From contig JALIGW010000001.1 of NCBI GenBank assembly GCA_023053685.1, positions 68,883,740 to 68,947,739 of the forward strand: a stretch of DNA of 64,000 nucleotides. Reading direction: 5' to 3'. The notes beneath the pieces are model-generated. The model did not search any database. It was not told the origin of the DNA and was given only the letters and a program-made list of their open reading frames with translations. A program made the translations under genes and the position numbers. Below, piece by piece: positions 46,101 to 57,831 of the stretch. The first letter of the stretch is position 1, and each line of letters opens with the position of its first letter. Origin of the DNA: Diadophis punctatus similis (lineage: Eukaryota > Chordata > Lepidosauria > Squamata > Dipsadidae).

Positions 46101-47217
46101 TTTATCACCTTTTCGTCACCATATTACCACCATGTTATGTAAATATGAAAGACAAAATATTAATTTATATTTGCGTGTACAGTATAAAATATTGCAATTG
46201 TATATTAAAAAAGTCCAGGGACATTCTTTAAGCAAACACCATTCAGTTTAAGATAATCGTGTTAAGCTTATTCTGACTTTCTCTTGTGTTTCAAAAGCCA
46301 GCATACTGGAAATTAAGCACTTAATCATCATGCAAGAGAAATTGTAAAGACTTTGCCCAGATTTGGGTGCTGTTCTGAATTGCAAAATTATGCACTCTCT
46401 CCAGGCATAATTTGCTCTAGTATTGCAGGTCAAGCTTTGACTGAGAAAGAATATGTGATTGAAGATGGGACACTTCCCCAATCACTTTACAGAGATGCGC
46501 CTGTTCAAATTATACTTAATGATTAGGTCATGCCTTCATTCATTGTCCTTCTTCTCTATTCTCTATTTTATAAAAGCCAATTGACTGAAGAACTTTCCTC
46601 AGTGAGACCTTTATGATTTCAAAATCTTAGCTTTTGCTATGAAGTTTATACTTTCCTGTTTTGCTTCACATTGCTTCCTTCACCCGCATCAGCTATATTT
46701 CCATCTTGCAGGGTCTCCATTACTTCATTCTATTTTCCATGTGTTTTCAATTTTTTTTTTTGTAAATTTTTGAATTTTTCTATTGTTTTCCCAACTGGAT
46801 CATTTTTAATTCTGAAAAGAAGAAAATAAGAAAATAAAACAAAATTTTACAAATACATAAATAAATCACCTCTCTTTCCATCTCCTTCCTTCCTTTCCAT
46901 TTCTCACTTTCTCCTTCCTTTCTCACTTTTACTTCTACCCTTTTCCTGCTTGTGCAGGCCACTCAAGTGACTCATATTTGGGCTACATAGCTGTTGTTCT
47001 TGTCACTAATGGCCAATCCAAGAAACATGCAGGAACACTTATTATCAGTGTCACTCCAATCCTCATTGTGGCTGAAAATTAGGGGGATGGCAGAGGAGTT
47101 GCTGTGAGACAGATGTTACCTAAATCTTTAAGTAGAGGAATTCAATTTTTTTCTAAGCTGAACATGATAAAAACATATGACATATGACATGATAACACAT
47201 ATAACACATGATAAACA
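46101..47217. other. No recognised feature
   Basis: A pyrimidine-rich stretch near 46870-46945. Non-coding. Confidence 0.45.
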
Positions 47218-47277
47218 GATCTTATTGTTGTGAGCCGCCCAGAGTCCCTGTGGAGTGGGCGGCATACAAGTGTGAAT
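47218..47277 (+). mobile_element. L2/CR1-superclade LINE 3' terminus
   Basis: ttattgttgtgagccgccc, agagtccctgtggagtggg and cggcatacaagtgtgaata are the structured terminal block seen at 5340-5398. Only this end remains. Confidence 0.7.
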
Positions 47278-47533
<256 letters not shown>

Positions 47534-47620
47534 GTCTCTGAATCACATCCTGGAACCATATGTCTAAAAGTAATGAATGCAGGCAAAAGTGAAATTTGAT
47601 ACTATTCCATTTGTATTTCT

Positions 47621-47751
47621 ATCAATGTAGGATCTGCTAAATTAAAGACATAATTCAATAATGATTATGTTACCAACATTAAATTTAATGTTATGTTCAG
47701 TAACATAATCATTATTGAATTGTGTTTTAATTTAGCAGATCCTGCACTGAT
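47621..47751. repeat. 131-bp near-perfect hairpin
   Basis: The arms 47621-47672 and 47701-47751 are inverse copies (ggatctgctaaattaaaga against tttaatttagcagatcc; caataatgattatgtta against taacataatcattattg) with about five mismatches. The 28-base loop contains a perfect 18-bp palindrome (aacattaaatttaatgtt). No target duplication and no other copy in the window. It may be an orphan palindromic transposon or an inverted duplication. Confidence 0.85.
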
Positions 47752-49331
47752 CTAGAAGTTAACTTGATGAACTTTTGGATTCTTTAAACTTTAAGAATCT
47801 ACTATTCCATTAATGTTCCCCCTATGTCAAGGGTTTTGGGGAAGTCTATCTACCTGCAGTCTTGGGTTTTAGATCTCAGAATGCAGAGAATCTTCTTTAA
47901 AATTTCCACTCTATTATTAATCCTGGAATGATTCTCAAACAAGAAAGAGGATAATCCCTCAGAAGTGAATCAGGAGACAATGTGGGTTACTAGGCATCCT
48001 TCTCCTTATGCTATAACTTTTCTCTCAGAATAAATGAACAGTTACTGATTCTTTTCATAGGTATTCTTTATACTTACAATGCTGAATTTAACTGCCACCT
48101 AATTCTTAATTGTTGTGCAGGAATAGTTATGATATTCTCCATTGTCCAAAGCTCTAAAAGCATTAAGCTAAGAGAATACATTTGGAAAAGGAATGATCAG
48201 ATAGTGTAAAATGAAACTAACCACAATAAAATACCACAAACTCAATTAGTAGATTGTAATATTTTTTTCCATCAACCGATAATATCTATTGAAGTCTGGA
48301 GCACTCTTGGCAAAGTTGAAACGAAGGGAGAAACCATGGCACAATCCATCTATTTAGCATATTCATCTAGGATTTATAAATACAACGGAAGTAATTTTCT
48401 TTGTATCTTGCAGAAAGCTCTCTGAAAAGTGTTTCTGTTAGTTGTGAACAAGAAGCTGTCAAAATAAATCTGGCCCGTCACTGAGGGGAAAGGTAGATAT
48501 AGAAATGCAGCAATAAGAAGCATATTGATCTTAGTTACTGTTACAAATGTCCAAGAACCAAAGTGTTTTTCAAAGTCCCAAAACAACAACAAAATGGCCT
48601 TTCCAGAGCCTGTCCCTTTTTTATTCACATTAAATACAAATTCAATAATAAAACCATTCAAAAAAGAAACAGAAAAAAGTGTTGCAGGGTATCCATTGGC
48701 TGTGAAATTATTTCAGTATTGTACTTTTCCTGATCAAATGCAAAAATAACCAGCTTGATAATTTGCATTCAATTTCATTATTGTGTTGAGCCCTAGATTC
48801 CTGGAATTGTCAACCATAAATTGATTTCTAGAGTTCATTGTCACATTTTCCTGCTTCCTTCTTTGTAGATCCTGTAAGATCAGTGTTCCTTAGATCAACC
48901 ATGGACTTCATTAAAGCAAGTAACTCATAAAAAAGCTACGAAAAGGATAGTTTATACTCAGTCTTCTCTACTCTCTACTCATACAGGTGATTAGAGAGTC
49001 TTCTCTACTCACTACTCATATAGGTGAAAGCAAAAAAGCGAGTAAACAGAATATGATTTGCTATATCAATATGACCATGTAATGAGAAAACACATCAATC
49101 CCTCACCAACCAACCTATCTTGGTGCACAGTTTGGGAAAGTAAATGCACAGCAATATTGTCTGAATTGTTGTTTAGTGTCTGAAGATTGTACTTGTTTCC
49201 TTCTTACATACACAGCACAAGGCTATTAAGGTAATACTTAACACAGTTTAATTTATCTTTGCTACTTCCTTTAGTAATAACAGATCCTAACATTGGAGCA
49301 GCAAAATTGTACATTACTCACTGATCCAGCT
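47752..49331. other. No recognised gene
   Basis: Includes a local direct repeat, 48960-48990 and 48997-49027 (agtcttctctactc..aggtga, 31-bp units, 37-bp period). Otherwise AT-rich. Confidence 0.5.
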
Positions 49332-49339
49332 ACCCAGAC

Positions 49340-49615
49340 CAGGGGCAAGTTCCTCTCGAAGTTGCTACCGGTGCACTGCGCGTGCATCTCCATGTTTCAT
49401 GTGCATGTGCGCACGCTATGTGCATGCACCCCTCGCACAATTTTGCTTCCGCGCATGCGCAGGAAGCAAAAGAAGCCAAAAAATTCTGAAAAAAAAAGGT
49501 GGCGACACGCGACGGACCGTTGAAGACGACGGACCGGTGTCGCGCGCAAATTATGTCATCAGCCGGCCGCTACCAATACGGTAGAGTGGACCGTACCAGT
49601 AGGAACCCACCACTG
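49340..49615. mobile_element. Non-autonomous hAT element, CAGGGGTGGG family
   Basis: Left end caggggcaagttcct, right end aggaacccaccactg. Flanks acccagac (49332-49339) and acccacac (49616-49623) match at 7 of 8. Strongly CpG-rich in the middle (cgacacgcgacggacc; cggtgtcgcgcgc), so it may be a recent or locally hypomethylated copy. Confidence 0.85.
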
Positions 49616-49805
49616 ACCCACACTAAAATTTCTGAATGGATAAGAGGAGCAGGGTGGTACATGCAAAAAACTATCAGAGATCTTTATGCACTTAGTACAA
49701 AATTCTGGAAAAGTCTGAAAAGTACATCCAGCTAAACAGAGAATGTTCTTTACAGTTGATAATACTTATAAGGTTTCTCCTATCTCACAATAGGGTGCTA
49801 TACAA

Positions 49806-50049
49806 ATAGCAATAGCAATAGCATTTAGACTTATATACCTCTTCACAGTGCTTTACAGCCCTCTCTAAGCGATTTACAGAGTCAGGATATTGCCCCCAAC
49901 AATCTGGGTCCTCATTTTACCGACCTCGGAAGGATGGAATGCTGACTCAACTTTGAGCTGGTGAGAATTGAACTGCTGAACTGCTGGCAGCCGGTAGTCA
50001 CAGAAGTAGTCTGCAGTACTGCATTCTAACCACTGTACCATCATGGCTC
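49806..50049 (-). mobile_element. Squamate tRNA-derived SINE, antisense
   Basis: tagcaatagcaatagcattt, gtgctttacagccctctct, aacaatctgggtcctcattt and the tRNA head at the right. Several differences from 29438, so older. Confidence 0.8.
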
Positions 50050-50064
50050 AAATGGTTGTTGTTG

Positions 50065-50170
50065 ACTTAATTTATTTAAATCACTTATGTGGCCGCCCAT
50101 CTCAAACAAGGTGACTGAGTGGTTCACAAAAAAGAAAAACCAACAAAAAATAACACACCAAATATAAAAT
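50065..50170 (-). mobile_element. LINE-like tail, antisense
   Basis: taatttatttaaatcacttatg, gccgcccatctcaaacaag and aaaaaccaacaaaaaataac resemble 33950-34080. Confidence 0.4.
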
Positions 50171-50194
50171 CACAATACATACACCAGCAAATAA

Positions 50195-50420
50195 TACAGA
50201 TGGTCCTTGTTCAGACCCACAGTTTGGACTGACAATTCAGTTGTTAAGCTAAACAGTCAATAAATGAAACTTCAGCTATGCTTATGATTTTACTTCAGCT
50301 TTTCTTTGCTTTATAAACCTGCAAAGATCATAAATACGAGGATTGCTCACAAATTTACTTTACTCTTGTAACTGTGAACGGTCGCTGTATGAAAAGGTTG
50401 CTAAATGAGAACTATCTGTA
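50195..50420. mobile_element. Degraded GTAGTCCTCGA-family element
   Basis: Left end tacagatggtccttgt, right end gagaactatctgta. Interior aattcagttgttaagct and gtgaacggtcgctgtatg matches the 14770 family, with an internal deletion. Confidence 0.6.
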
Positions 50421-51045
50421 ATGAAAGAATAAGCATAGCTACATCCATACTTCCATATACGTTCAAGCAAGTACATAGTACAAATGTGGGTTGTTGTTTT
50501 TTCTTAAGCTGAATTATGCATGAGGTTGAAAACAGGATTATTTGTGCCTTCCCTGATTTAAATCTCCTTCCATTGCAGGTAAATGATGCATAAAATTAAG
50601 GAGTCCCTTTAGAGCCCTGAATTTATCAGAGAGAGAAAGACAGAATAAGTCGTTCAAGGAAGACTAGGCATAGCTATCCTCTTTCCTCTGATAGTTTTTA
50701 TCTTCAAGCATTGTTGTTGTTTTAACTACACATGGGGAAAAAGGTTCTCCCAAAGCGGTTAAAAAAGCAGCTTACTAACGGAAATTTTAAGCATTAAAAA
50801 GAAACCTGACTCTTTTACTGGCTTCCCCTTTCTTATAGCCTTCTGAGTTAAATTTTGATTTTAGGAAACTTTGGAAGAAGAAGAAAAAAGAACTTTTTGT
50901 GAGGTGAAGTTTGAGCCAAACTGAGGATAAATTCAATTTCAATCTGTCAAAGTCTGAAACAATCTCTGTGCTAAAGATGCTGAAGGTAGATTCTGTTCCT
51001 CAAAGCGGTGGAAGTAATAAATCAATGAAGGGCTGCAAAGTGGGC
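50421..51045. other. No recognised feature
   Basis: Non-coding. Confidence 0.45.
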
Positions 51046-51053
51046 CTAGAATT

Positions 51054-51199
51054 CAGGGGTGGGCAAGCTATGGTTCTTTGAGGACCTGTGGACTTCAACT
51101 CCCAGAATTCCTGAGCTAGCCATGCATGCATGGCTGGCTCAGGAATTCTGGGAGTTGAGGTCCACAGGTCCTCAAAGAACCATAGTTTGCCCACCCCTG
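51054..51199. mobile_element. Palindromic element (AACTCCCAGAATTCC family)
   Basis: A 146-bp nearly perfect palindrome. Arms run from caggggtgggcaagctatgg to the centre ccatgcatgcatgg (about 51120) and back to ccatagtttgcccacccctg. The core pair is acttcaactcccagaattcc and its inverse. The flanking gcctagaa (51044-51051) and gcctagat (51200-51207) match at 7 of 8 with a central TA, with two extra bases at the left. This fits hAT. Confidence 0.85.
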
Positions 51200-51207
51200 G
51201 CCTAGAT

Positions 51208-51437
51208 GAATCAGGACAGAATTCAAAATCTTCCAATCAAAATATAAGAAACCTATCTGTCAAGAATTGAAAAGTTTTGGCATATGTAGCCTGCGGGGGG
51301 ATCTAACAAGGATCTCCCAAAGACCCAAAAATGAAAAAGAGAAACACTAGTTACTGTTACTGTACATTTGGCATATTCTAGCTGAAGCATTTCAGGCACA
51401 TCTGTGTTTTGTCACTGAGGAAAGTGTGGAATTACTA
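51208..51437. other. Unique spacer
   Basis: No feature seen. Confidence 0.4.
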
Positions 51438-52572
51438 AGATTAGAATAGAATAGAATTCTTTATTGGCCAAGTGTGATTGGACACACAAGGAATTTGTCT
51501 TTGGTGCATATGCTCTCAGTGTACATAAAAGAAAAGATACATTTGTCAAGAATGGTTGTCATAGGGTTCAAGTAAGCAATCAGGAAACAATCAATATGAA
51601 ATAATCGTAAGGATACAAGCAACAAGTTACAGTCATACAGTCATAAGTGGGAGGAGATGGGTGATAGGAACGATGAGAAAAACTAATAGTAATAGTAATG
51701 CAGCCTAGTGAATAGTTTTACAGTGGTGAGGGAATTATTTGTTTAGCAGAGTGATGGCGTTCGGGAAAAAACTGTTCTTGTGTCTAGTTGTCTTGGTGTG
51801 CAGTGCTCTATAGCGACGTTTTGAGGGTAGGAGTTGAAACAATTTATGTCCAGGATGCGAGGGGTCAGTAAATATTTTCACGGCCCTCTTTTTGACTCGT
51901 GCAGTATACAGGTCCTCAATGGAAGGCAGGTTGGCAGTAATTGTTTTTTCTGCAGTTCTGATTATCCTCTGAAGTCTGTGTCTGTCTTGTTGGGTTGCAG
52001 AACCAAACCAGACAGTTATAGAGGTGCAGATGACAGACTCAATGATTCCTCTGTAGAACTGTATCAGCAGCTCCTTGGGAAGTTTGAGCTTCCTGAGTTG
52101 GCGCAGAAAGAACATTCTTTGTTGTGCTTTTTTGATGATGTTTTTGATGTTAGATGACCATTTTAGGTCTTGAGATATGATGGAACCTAGAAATTTGAAG
52201 GTCTCTGCTGTTGATACTGTGTTGTCTAGTATTGTAAGAGGTGGTAGGATGGGAGGGTTTCTCCTGAAGTCTACCACCATTTCTACGGTTTTGAATGTGT
52301 TCAGTTCCAGATTGTTCCGGTCGCACCATGAGACTAGTTGTTCAACCTCCTGTCTGTATGCGGTTTCATCGTTGTCTCGAATGAGGCCAATCACTGTTGT
52401 ATCATCTGCAAACTTCAGTAGTTTAACAGATGAATCGTTTGAGATGCAGTCATTGGTATATAGAGAGAAGAGAAGTGGTGAGAGTACACAGCCTTGGGGG
52501 GCCCCTGTGCTAATTGTACAGGTATCTGATGTGATTTTGCCTAGCTTCACCTGCTGCTTCCTTTCTGTTAGG
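51438..52572 (-). mobile_element. L2-like LINE, 3' part with UTR
   Basis: On the minus strand the element runs from the RT palm to its 3' UTR. It ends in ggccaataaagaattctatt with a short AATAG-type tail (51443-51460). An AATAAA signal lies in that tail. The break at 52572 is a 5' truncation: the other copy continues with gaagcttatgatccac where this one has non-LINE sequence. It shares long near-identity with 44138-46100, so both come from one family. Confidence 0.8.
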
Positions 52573-52610
52573 ATTACTTCTTGCATTTGCAAACATTCCT
52601 GTTGGAGCAC
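51735..52610 (-). pseudogene. Reverse transcriptase C-terminal half, open frame
   Basis: A 291-codon frame open to its stop. The first 15 or so residues are flanking DNA. RT motifs follow in order: STGAPQGCVLSPLLF (about residues 34-48), FADDTTVIGL with the two catalytic Asp (67-76), MVVDFRRNPP (111-120), FKFLGS (138-143), and the thumb with KKAQQRMFFLRQLRKLKLP and DRHRLQRIIRTAEKTI. The end is RYRALHTKTTRHKNSFFPNAI. It lacks the endonuclease and RT finger motifs and so cannot act alone. The intact FADD box and lack of stops mark it as younger than 44208-46100. Confidence 0.8.
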
Positions 52611-53815
52611 TGTGAAGATACTGTAGCTGTGCTTCGGCTAATCATGCTTTTCCCCATCAAGAAAAATAGTCAAACAAGCGGTGGCCTTATGGCTTCTTGG
52701 AGAATGATCTAGATGCCCATTAGAAGCCATTGTAAGCTTTGTTGAAGATTCCTCTAATTCAATGTTATCTCAGCAACTTTAAGGACTTGTATGGAAACTC
52801 CACAAATTTCCCAGCCAGCATGAGACCACTGTTCAGACATTGTTCTAATTCAGCTAACACTGAACCATATCCATATTTGTTGGGGCCTACTGAGAATTCA
52901 TCCTTTGAGAACACAAGTTTCCTTCATTCTTTTAGAAAGATATAGAAATCATGTTCTCAGGTCACCATTCAGAGACTAACAGTTCCCAGCATCCTTTACT
53001 ATTAGGTTTGCTGGGTGAAGATGATGAAAGATGAAGACCGACCACAATTGGATGTCTGTAGAAATTCTCAATCATTCAGGTCATGATTGTCCCAAAGATG
53101 CTCATTTCCAAAAGGCATCAGAACTTTTTTTGGCTTTTTCTTTAAAAACATTTCACTTCTGATCCAAGAACTGAAGAAACTTCCTGGATGAGAAGCAAAA
53201 CATTTTCAAAGGAAAAAAACCAAGAGAGTCCAGTTGTCTTTTGGAAAAAGTACCTTTGGGATGAACCACAATTGGAGTGTCACAATTTCCTTTTGCTTTC
53301 AAAGAAAAGAAAATGCAGAATCGAGTTCTGGAATTGGAGGGGGGAAGATGTAATGAGTAGTGAAACTTATTTTCTTTGGGGGGAGAAGCACGGGTATTGT
53401 GATTCTGTCATCACAAGTGATCATTCTGATAAATAAAAGGGATAATTTAAATGTTAATGCGTGGCCTTATAAATGGGCAGCTGTAAAGTATTATTTATCA
53501 TTGAAATTAAGGTTGTAGCCATCTTTATTTTGATAAATACTTTCAGGAAGTGGAAATCTATTGCATTTAACACAAAACAAATTAAAGTGCTGACATTTTT
53601 ACAGTGTGTTAATTAATGAGAAGCTTCACCAGAATTCTCATGCAAATACTGTACATATTGTGCTATCGCAAGATTAATATCAGAGGATTTCATTGTGATT
53701 TGATTGTTATGCTCACCATTAAATAAATTAGCAATAATGAGACACATTTTCATGAATAGTTTTCTTAAATGTAACTATCATTGGACTGATCCAAAAAATG
53801 AAAGAAACTAATGAT

Positions 53816-53820
<5 letters not shown>
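52573..53820. other. No recognised feature
   Basis: Non-coding. Frames at 52739-52945 and 53188-53436 show no domain. Confidence 0.45.
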
Positions 53821-54060
<240 letters not shown>

Positions 54061-54300
54061 GGCCCGTAGAGTGTGTTTTTCAAAGCTCCAGTGAGCTCTC
54101 AGATGGGGTAGGCAAGAAATTAAATAAAGCTGTCTACAATCTAGCATGCAATGTCCTAAAAATACAAACCAAGGGAGGTCAGCATTAACCAAAACTGGTT
54201 TTCTTTAGGTTACATTTTTAAAAGATTTTCCAAATCAGAAGGGGAAGATTATGAAAATTGATTTAATTGATTTTTATCCCAATTAGGAATGCATTTTATG
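54061..54300. other. Unique spacer
   Basis: No feature seen. Confidence 0.4.
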
Positions 54301-54460
54301 TCTGAGGGAAAGGGGGAGAGGGAAGAGAGAAGAGGAAAGGGAAAGTGGGTAAGGGAAGGGAAGGAAAAGGAAAAAGAAAAGGGAAAGGAAAAGGGAAAGG
54401 GAAAGGAAAAGGGAAAGGGAAAGGAAAAGGAAAAGGAAAAGGAAAAGGAAAAGGAAAGAT
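54301..54460. repeat. Polypurine (GGAAAA)n tract
   Basis: About 160 bp almost purely purine, with units aaaagg and gggaaagg. The Lys/Glu-rich and Phe/Ser-rich frames come from it. Confidence 0.95.
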
Positions 54461-55628
54461 ACAGGCCTATGGAAATTATGGAAAATACTGTGACTAATAC
54501 ATTGGATGCAGAAAGAGCTCCTTCCATTCATGGATGGAGCAGATCAGAGTGTAGGCTTTTTACTAAAACAAGGGGTGAAGTAGAAGTTTTAAGTAAACAT
54601 TCTCTATTTTGATCATCCAACAGTTCCTTAATCTGAGAATTTGTGCATTTCTTAGTAACTGTGTCTTATGAATGTAAATATTTTTCAGCCATTGTCAACC
54701 AGTGAAGGATTAGGACTAATAAAATCCACATTCTAATTTCTTGACAACCATGGAAATTCCCTGGTTTACTTATGGCCGATCACATTGTCATAGCTCAACA
54801 GACTAACTCTGTTTCTATGGGGATATTACTCTAACAGATAATGCTAATACTAACTATAATTTTAAAAAACATCCATGCTAAGATGTCTTTTTTCTGTCTT
54901 ACTTAATGGAATAGTGCATTATTCCCTTACAGATTGAATTCTTGCGTAAGTGGAATTTCATACTCATAATAATGAGAGAATGTGGAGAAGAAAAGAAGGA
55001 AAAATGACAGCTGATGAAATAATGATTACTTTGGGGAAATGAATTCTCAGTTCTCATGATCTCCATCTCTATGTATTTTGGAATACTTACATCATTCAAA
55101 GCACTTTGAATCATTATTTTTTTCCAAATCTGTCTGAAGTTATTCTTTGGTATAATAGTGTGGTTAACAAATATTATATCATGAAGATGAGGGCTTTGCA
55201 TAGAGTTTGTATGCCTTCTCTATTACCAGGCCTATAATCTGGCTGGGATAGGAAATATGTGCATCATGAACGTTGATTATGGAAGTTTACAGTAATACCA
55301 TGGCCATGTATATTATTGGCTTACTTACCTCTGAACAAGTATAGGAAAAATAAACAACAATGGAAGCTTGGGAGAACATTTGTAGCTACAGGAGGGCAGA
55401 CTTAATTATTAATGAACTCTCTGAAGCTCCAAAGCTTGATTTGTATTTCAAAGTAGTTTTCACATATCTGGGAAAGAAAGTGCAAGTGTAGATTTTTTTC
55501 TGAACTAAATGGACAGATGGCTTGATGGATAGGAAGGAAGGAAGGAAGGAAGGAAGAAAAAGCTATACCAGTGGAAGGATGAATGTAATACTGTACATCC
55601 TTCCCTTTACCTAGAAAAAGTGTCAACT
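54461..55628. other. No recognised gene
   Basis: Contains a short (GGAA)5 run at about 55531-55555. Otherwise AT-rich. Confidence 0.45.
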
Positions 55629-55636
55629 TGTAAAAG

Positions 55637-55771
55637 CAGGGGTCCCCAAACTTGGCAACTTTAAGACTTGTGGACTTCAACTCCCAGAATTCTCCAGCTA
55701 GCTATACTGGCTGGAGAATTCTGGGTGTTGAAGTCCACAAGTCTTAAAGTTGCCAGGTTTGAAGACCTCTG
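55637..55771. mobile_element. Palindromic element (AACTCCCAGAATTCC family)
   Basis: 135-bp palindrome. caggggtccccaaacttgg at the left and gccaggtttgaagacctctg at the right are inverse. The centre is near agctagctatactggctgg. Core acttcaactcccagaattct. Flanks ttgtaaaa and ctgtaaag are a weak, 6 of 8 duplication with central TA. Confidence 0.8.
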
Positions 55772-57034
55772 CTGTAAAGTCCCTAGGAACTTTCCCTGTG
55801 CTTTTAGAGTCCTGAAAAAACAAGTTTGTAAAATCCTAGCTTGGGCATCCTTGAAGGAAAGAAGCATTCCTTTGACTCCTACATGTAAAAGTTGATGAGA
55901 ATGGCAAGGAAAGTAGAAGAGGGCTATCATTTCTGTTTCCTCTTCCTCATAAGGAGAGCTTACTTACAACCAGAACATTAAACTAAGTCTAGAACAAGGA
56001 TCAACAAACAACCCATGTCAGTTAAATGTAAATTTCAACCTCAGAAAGCTTTCCCACACTTGAGGAAATAGAAAATAAGGTAGAGGGAAAAAAATATTCC
56101 CTGCTTCCTTATTGCAGTATATATATTTTTCTGTATTCCCTCTTTGCAAATGTTTTCTCCCTTTGTCCTTTTTCTTCCTCTACACATTATCATTCAATAG
56201 GATTTTGCTGGAATTTAGCGGACATCTAAGCTCCGGGAGCTTAGCAATTCTACTAGCTGGAATTCAGGAGTCAGCAGAAACTATTCTGAGCAAAAGGTTA
56301 ACCAACTTTCATTCAAAGAAGCCCAAAATAAATGATTCAGCAGATTTCTGCTAGTCCTATTCCCCAGTTTCAGCCCTTTTAGTCACACATGCCAGATACT
56401 CACTTAAACTCCTACTAAGCTTCTACCATGCAGCAAGATCTTTTACATGCACCATTGATACGAGACACAACATGTCTTCAGTTGCTTTCATCTATATTTA
56501 AAGTACACTGGGGTTTATCAAAACATATTTTATGCTATGATGGTGATGATTTGAGCCATGAAAAATATACTATTAATGCTGTCATTTTCAATTCAGCATC
56601 AGAGAATGAACACTTGCCACTAATACCTTTTTGTCTTTGCATTAAGATGCTTGGTACCTTCAGCGTTTGTTGAGTGATACACCGCAGCATGGCAGAGTGG
56701 TTTATTTACTCTACAATAAATTTCATGCTCCAATTTCATTTTACCATAAATGAGGATACCAATTCAGATTATAACATAAGTGAACAGTTAAGCTGTTGGT
56801 GTTTCTTTCCTTTCCTTTTTTTCTTTTAGTTCCAGCAAGTCATGTTCAATATTTAATATTTTATGGAGGCTAATGCTATTTTTCTTGAACAATTCAGCAG
56901 CAAAAGTTGCAGAATAGGTAGGACCGCACACAATATATGTTCCTTGTATCATAGTTATGGATGCCAATCCAGACAGCTCCAGCCCATCAATGTTTTGTTC
57001 ATGTATCTGATTGTTGTTACCATCTACATGAATC
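55772..57034. other. No recognised gene
   Basis: Frames at 56112-56354 and 56428-56673 show no domain. AT-rich. Confidence 0.45.
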
Positions 57035-57042
57035 TCATAGAC

Positions 57043-57468
57043 CAGTGATGGCGAACCTTTTTTCCCTCGGGTGCCAAAAACTCGTGCGTGCGCGCTGTCA
57101 CGCACGTGTGAGTGCCCACACCCATAATTCAATGCCTGGGGAGGGTGAAAACAGCCTCTCCCGCCCCCTCAGATGCCCTCTGGAGGCCAGAAATGGCCCA
57201 TTTCCTGACTTCCGGTGGGCCTGGTAGGCCCATTTTTCGCCCTCCCCAGGCTCCAGAGGCTTCCCTGGAGCCTGAGGAGGGCAAAAACACCCCCTCGGAG
57301 GCCCTCTGGAAACCTAAAATGCCCTCACAGAGCCTCCACGTGAGCCAAAAATCAGCTGGCCAGCACGCACATGCATGCTGGAGTTGACCTAGGGCAACGT
57401 CTCACGTGCCGGCAGATATGGCTCTGCGTGCCACCTGTGGCACGCGTGCCATAGGTTCGCCATCACTG
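57043..57468 (-). mobile_element. Non-autonomous hAT element with SPIN-like ends, reversed
   Basis: Ends CAGTGATGGCGAACC and GGTTCGCCATCACTG are perfect 15-bp inverted repeats. The target duplication tcatagac at 57035-57042 and 57469-57476 is perfect with central TA. The gccacctgtggcac motif lies at the right, so it is inverted relative to 32336. CpG-rich and non-coding. The inner cttccggtgggcc is an ETS-like site. Confidence 0.92.
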
Positions 57469-57476
57469 TCATAGAC

Positions 57477-57831
57477 ATGAACATGCACTTCCGTATATGC
57501 AAATAATCTGCATGGAAATATCAGCATCTTGGACAGGGGCTTTACTTGATAGAGTGAAGAAATTAGTTTAAGAATATTGACAAAGCATAAGAAAGAAACA
57601 CACACTTTTGAATTGATCTCTATAACCTAAATTCTATTTCTTGAATTTTTATTTCTAACAACTGCAACAGAGCAAGCAAAAAGAGAGGTAAGGAATTATA
57701 AAGAGTGACGAAGGCAATAGAAACTTGTGCTTAGGCACATCTTAAAAAACTGAAATTTCACTGGTAAATCTGAATCAGAACAGAAAATGTGAGAGAAATA
57801 AATGTGTGACAGTAACTCATTGTTTCCTTAA
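57477..57831. other. No recognised feature
   Basis: Non-coding. Confidence 0.4.

Noticed and set aside
51735..52610. An intact host or functional LINE gene
   Set aside because: Only the RT C-terminal half is present. Endonuclease, RT fingers and promoter are missing, and the first residues are flanking DNA.
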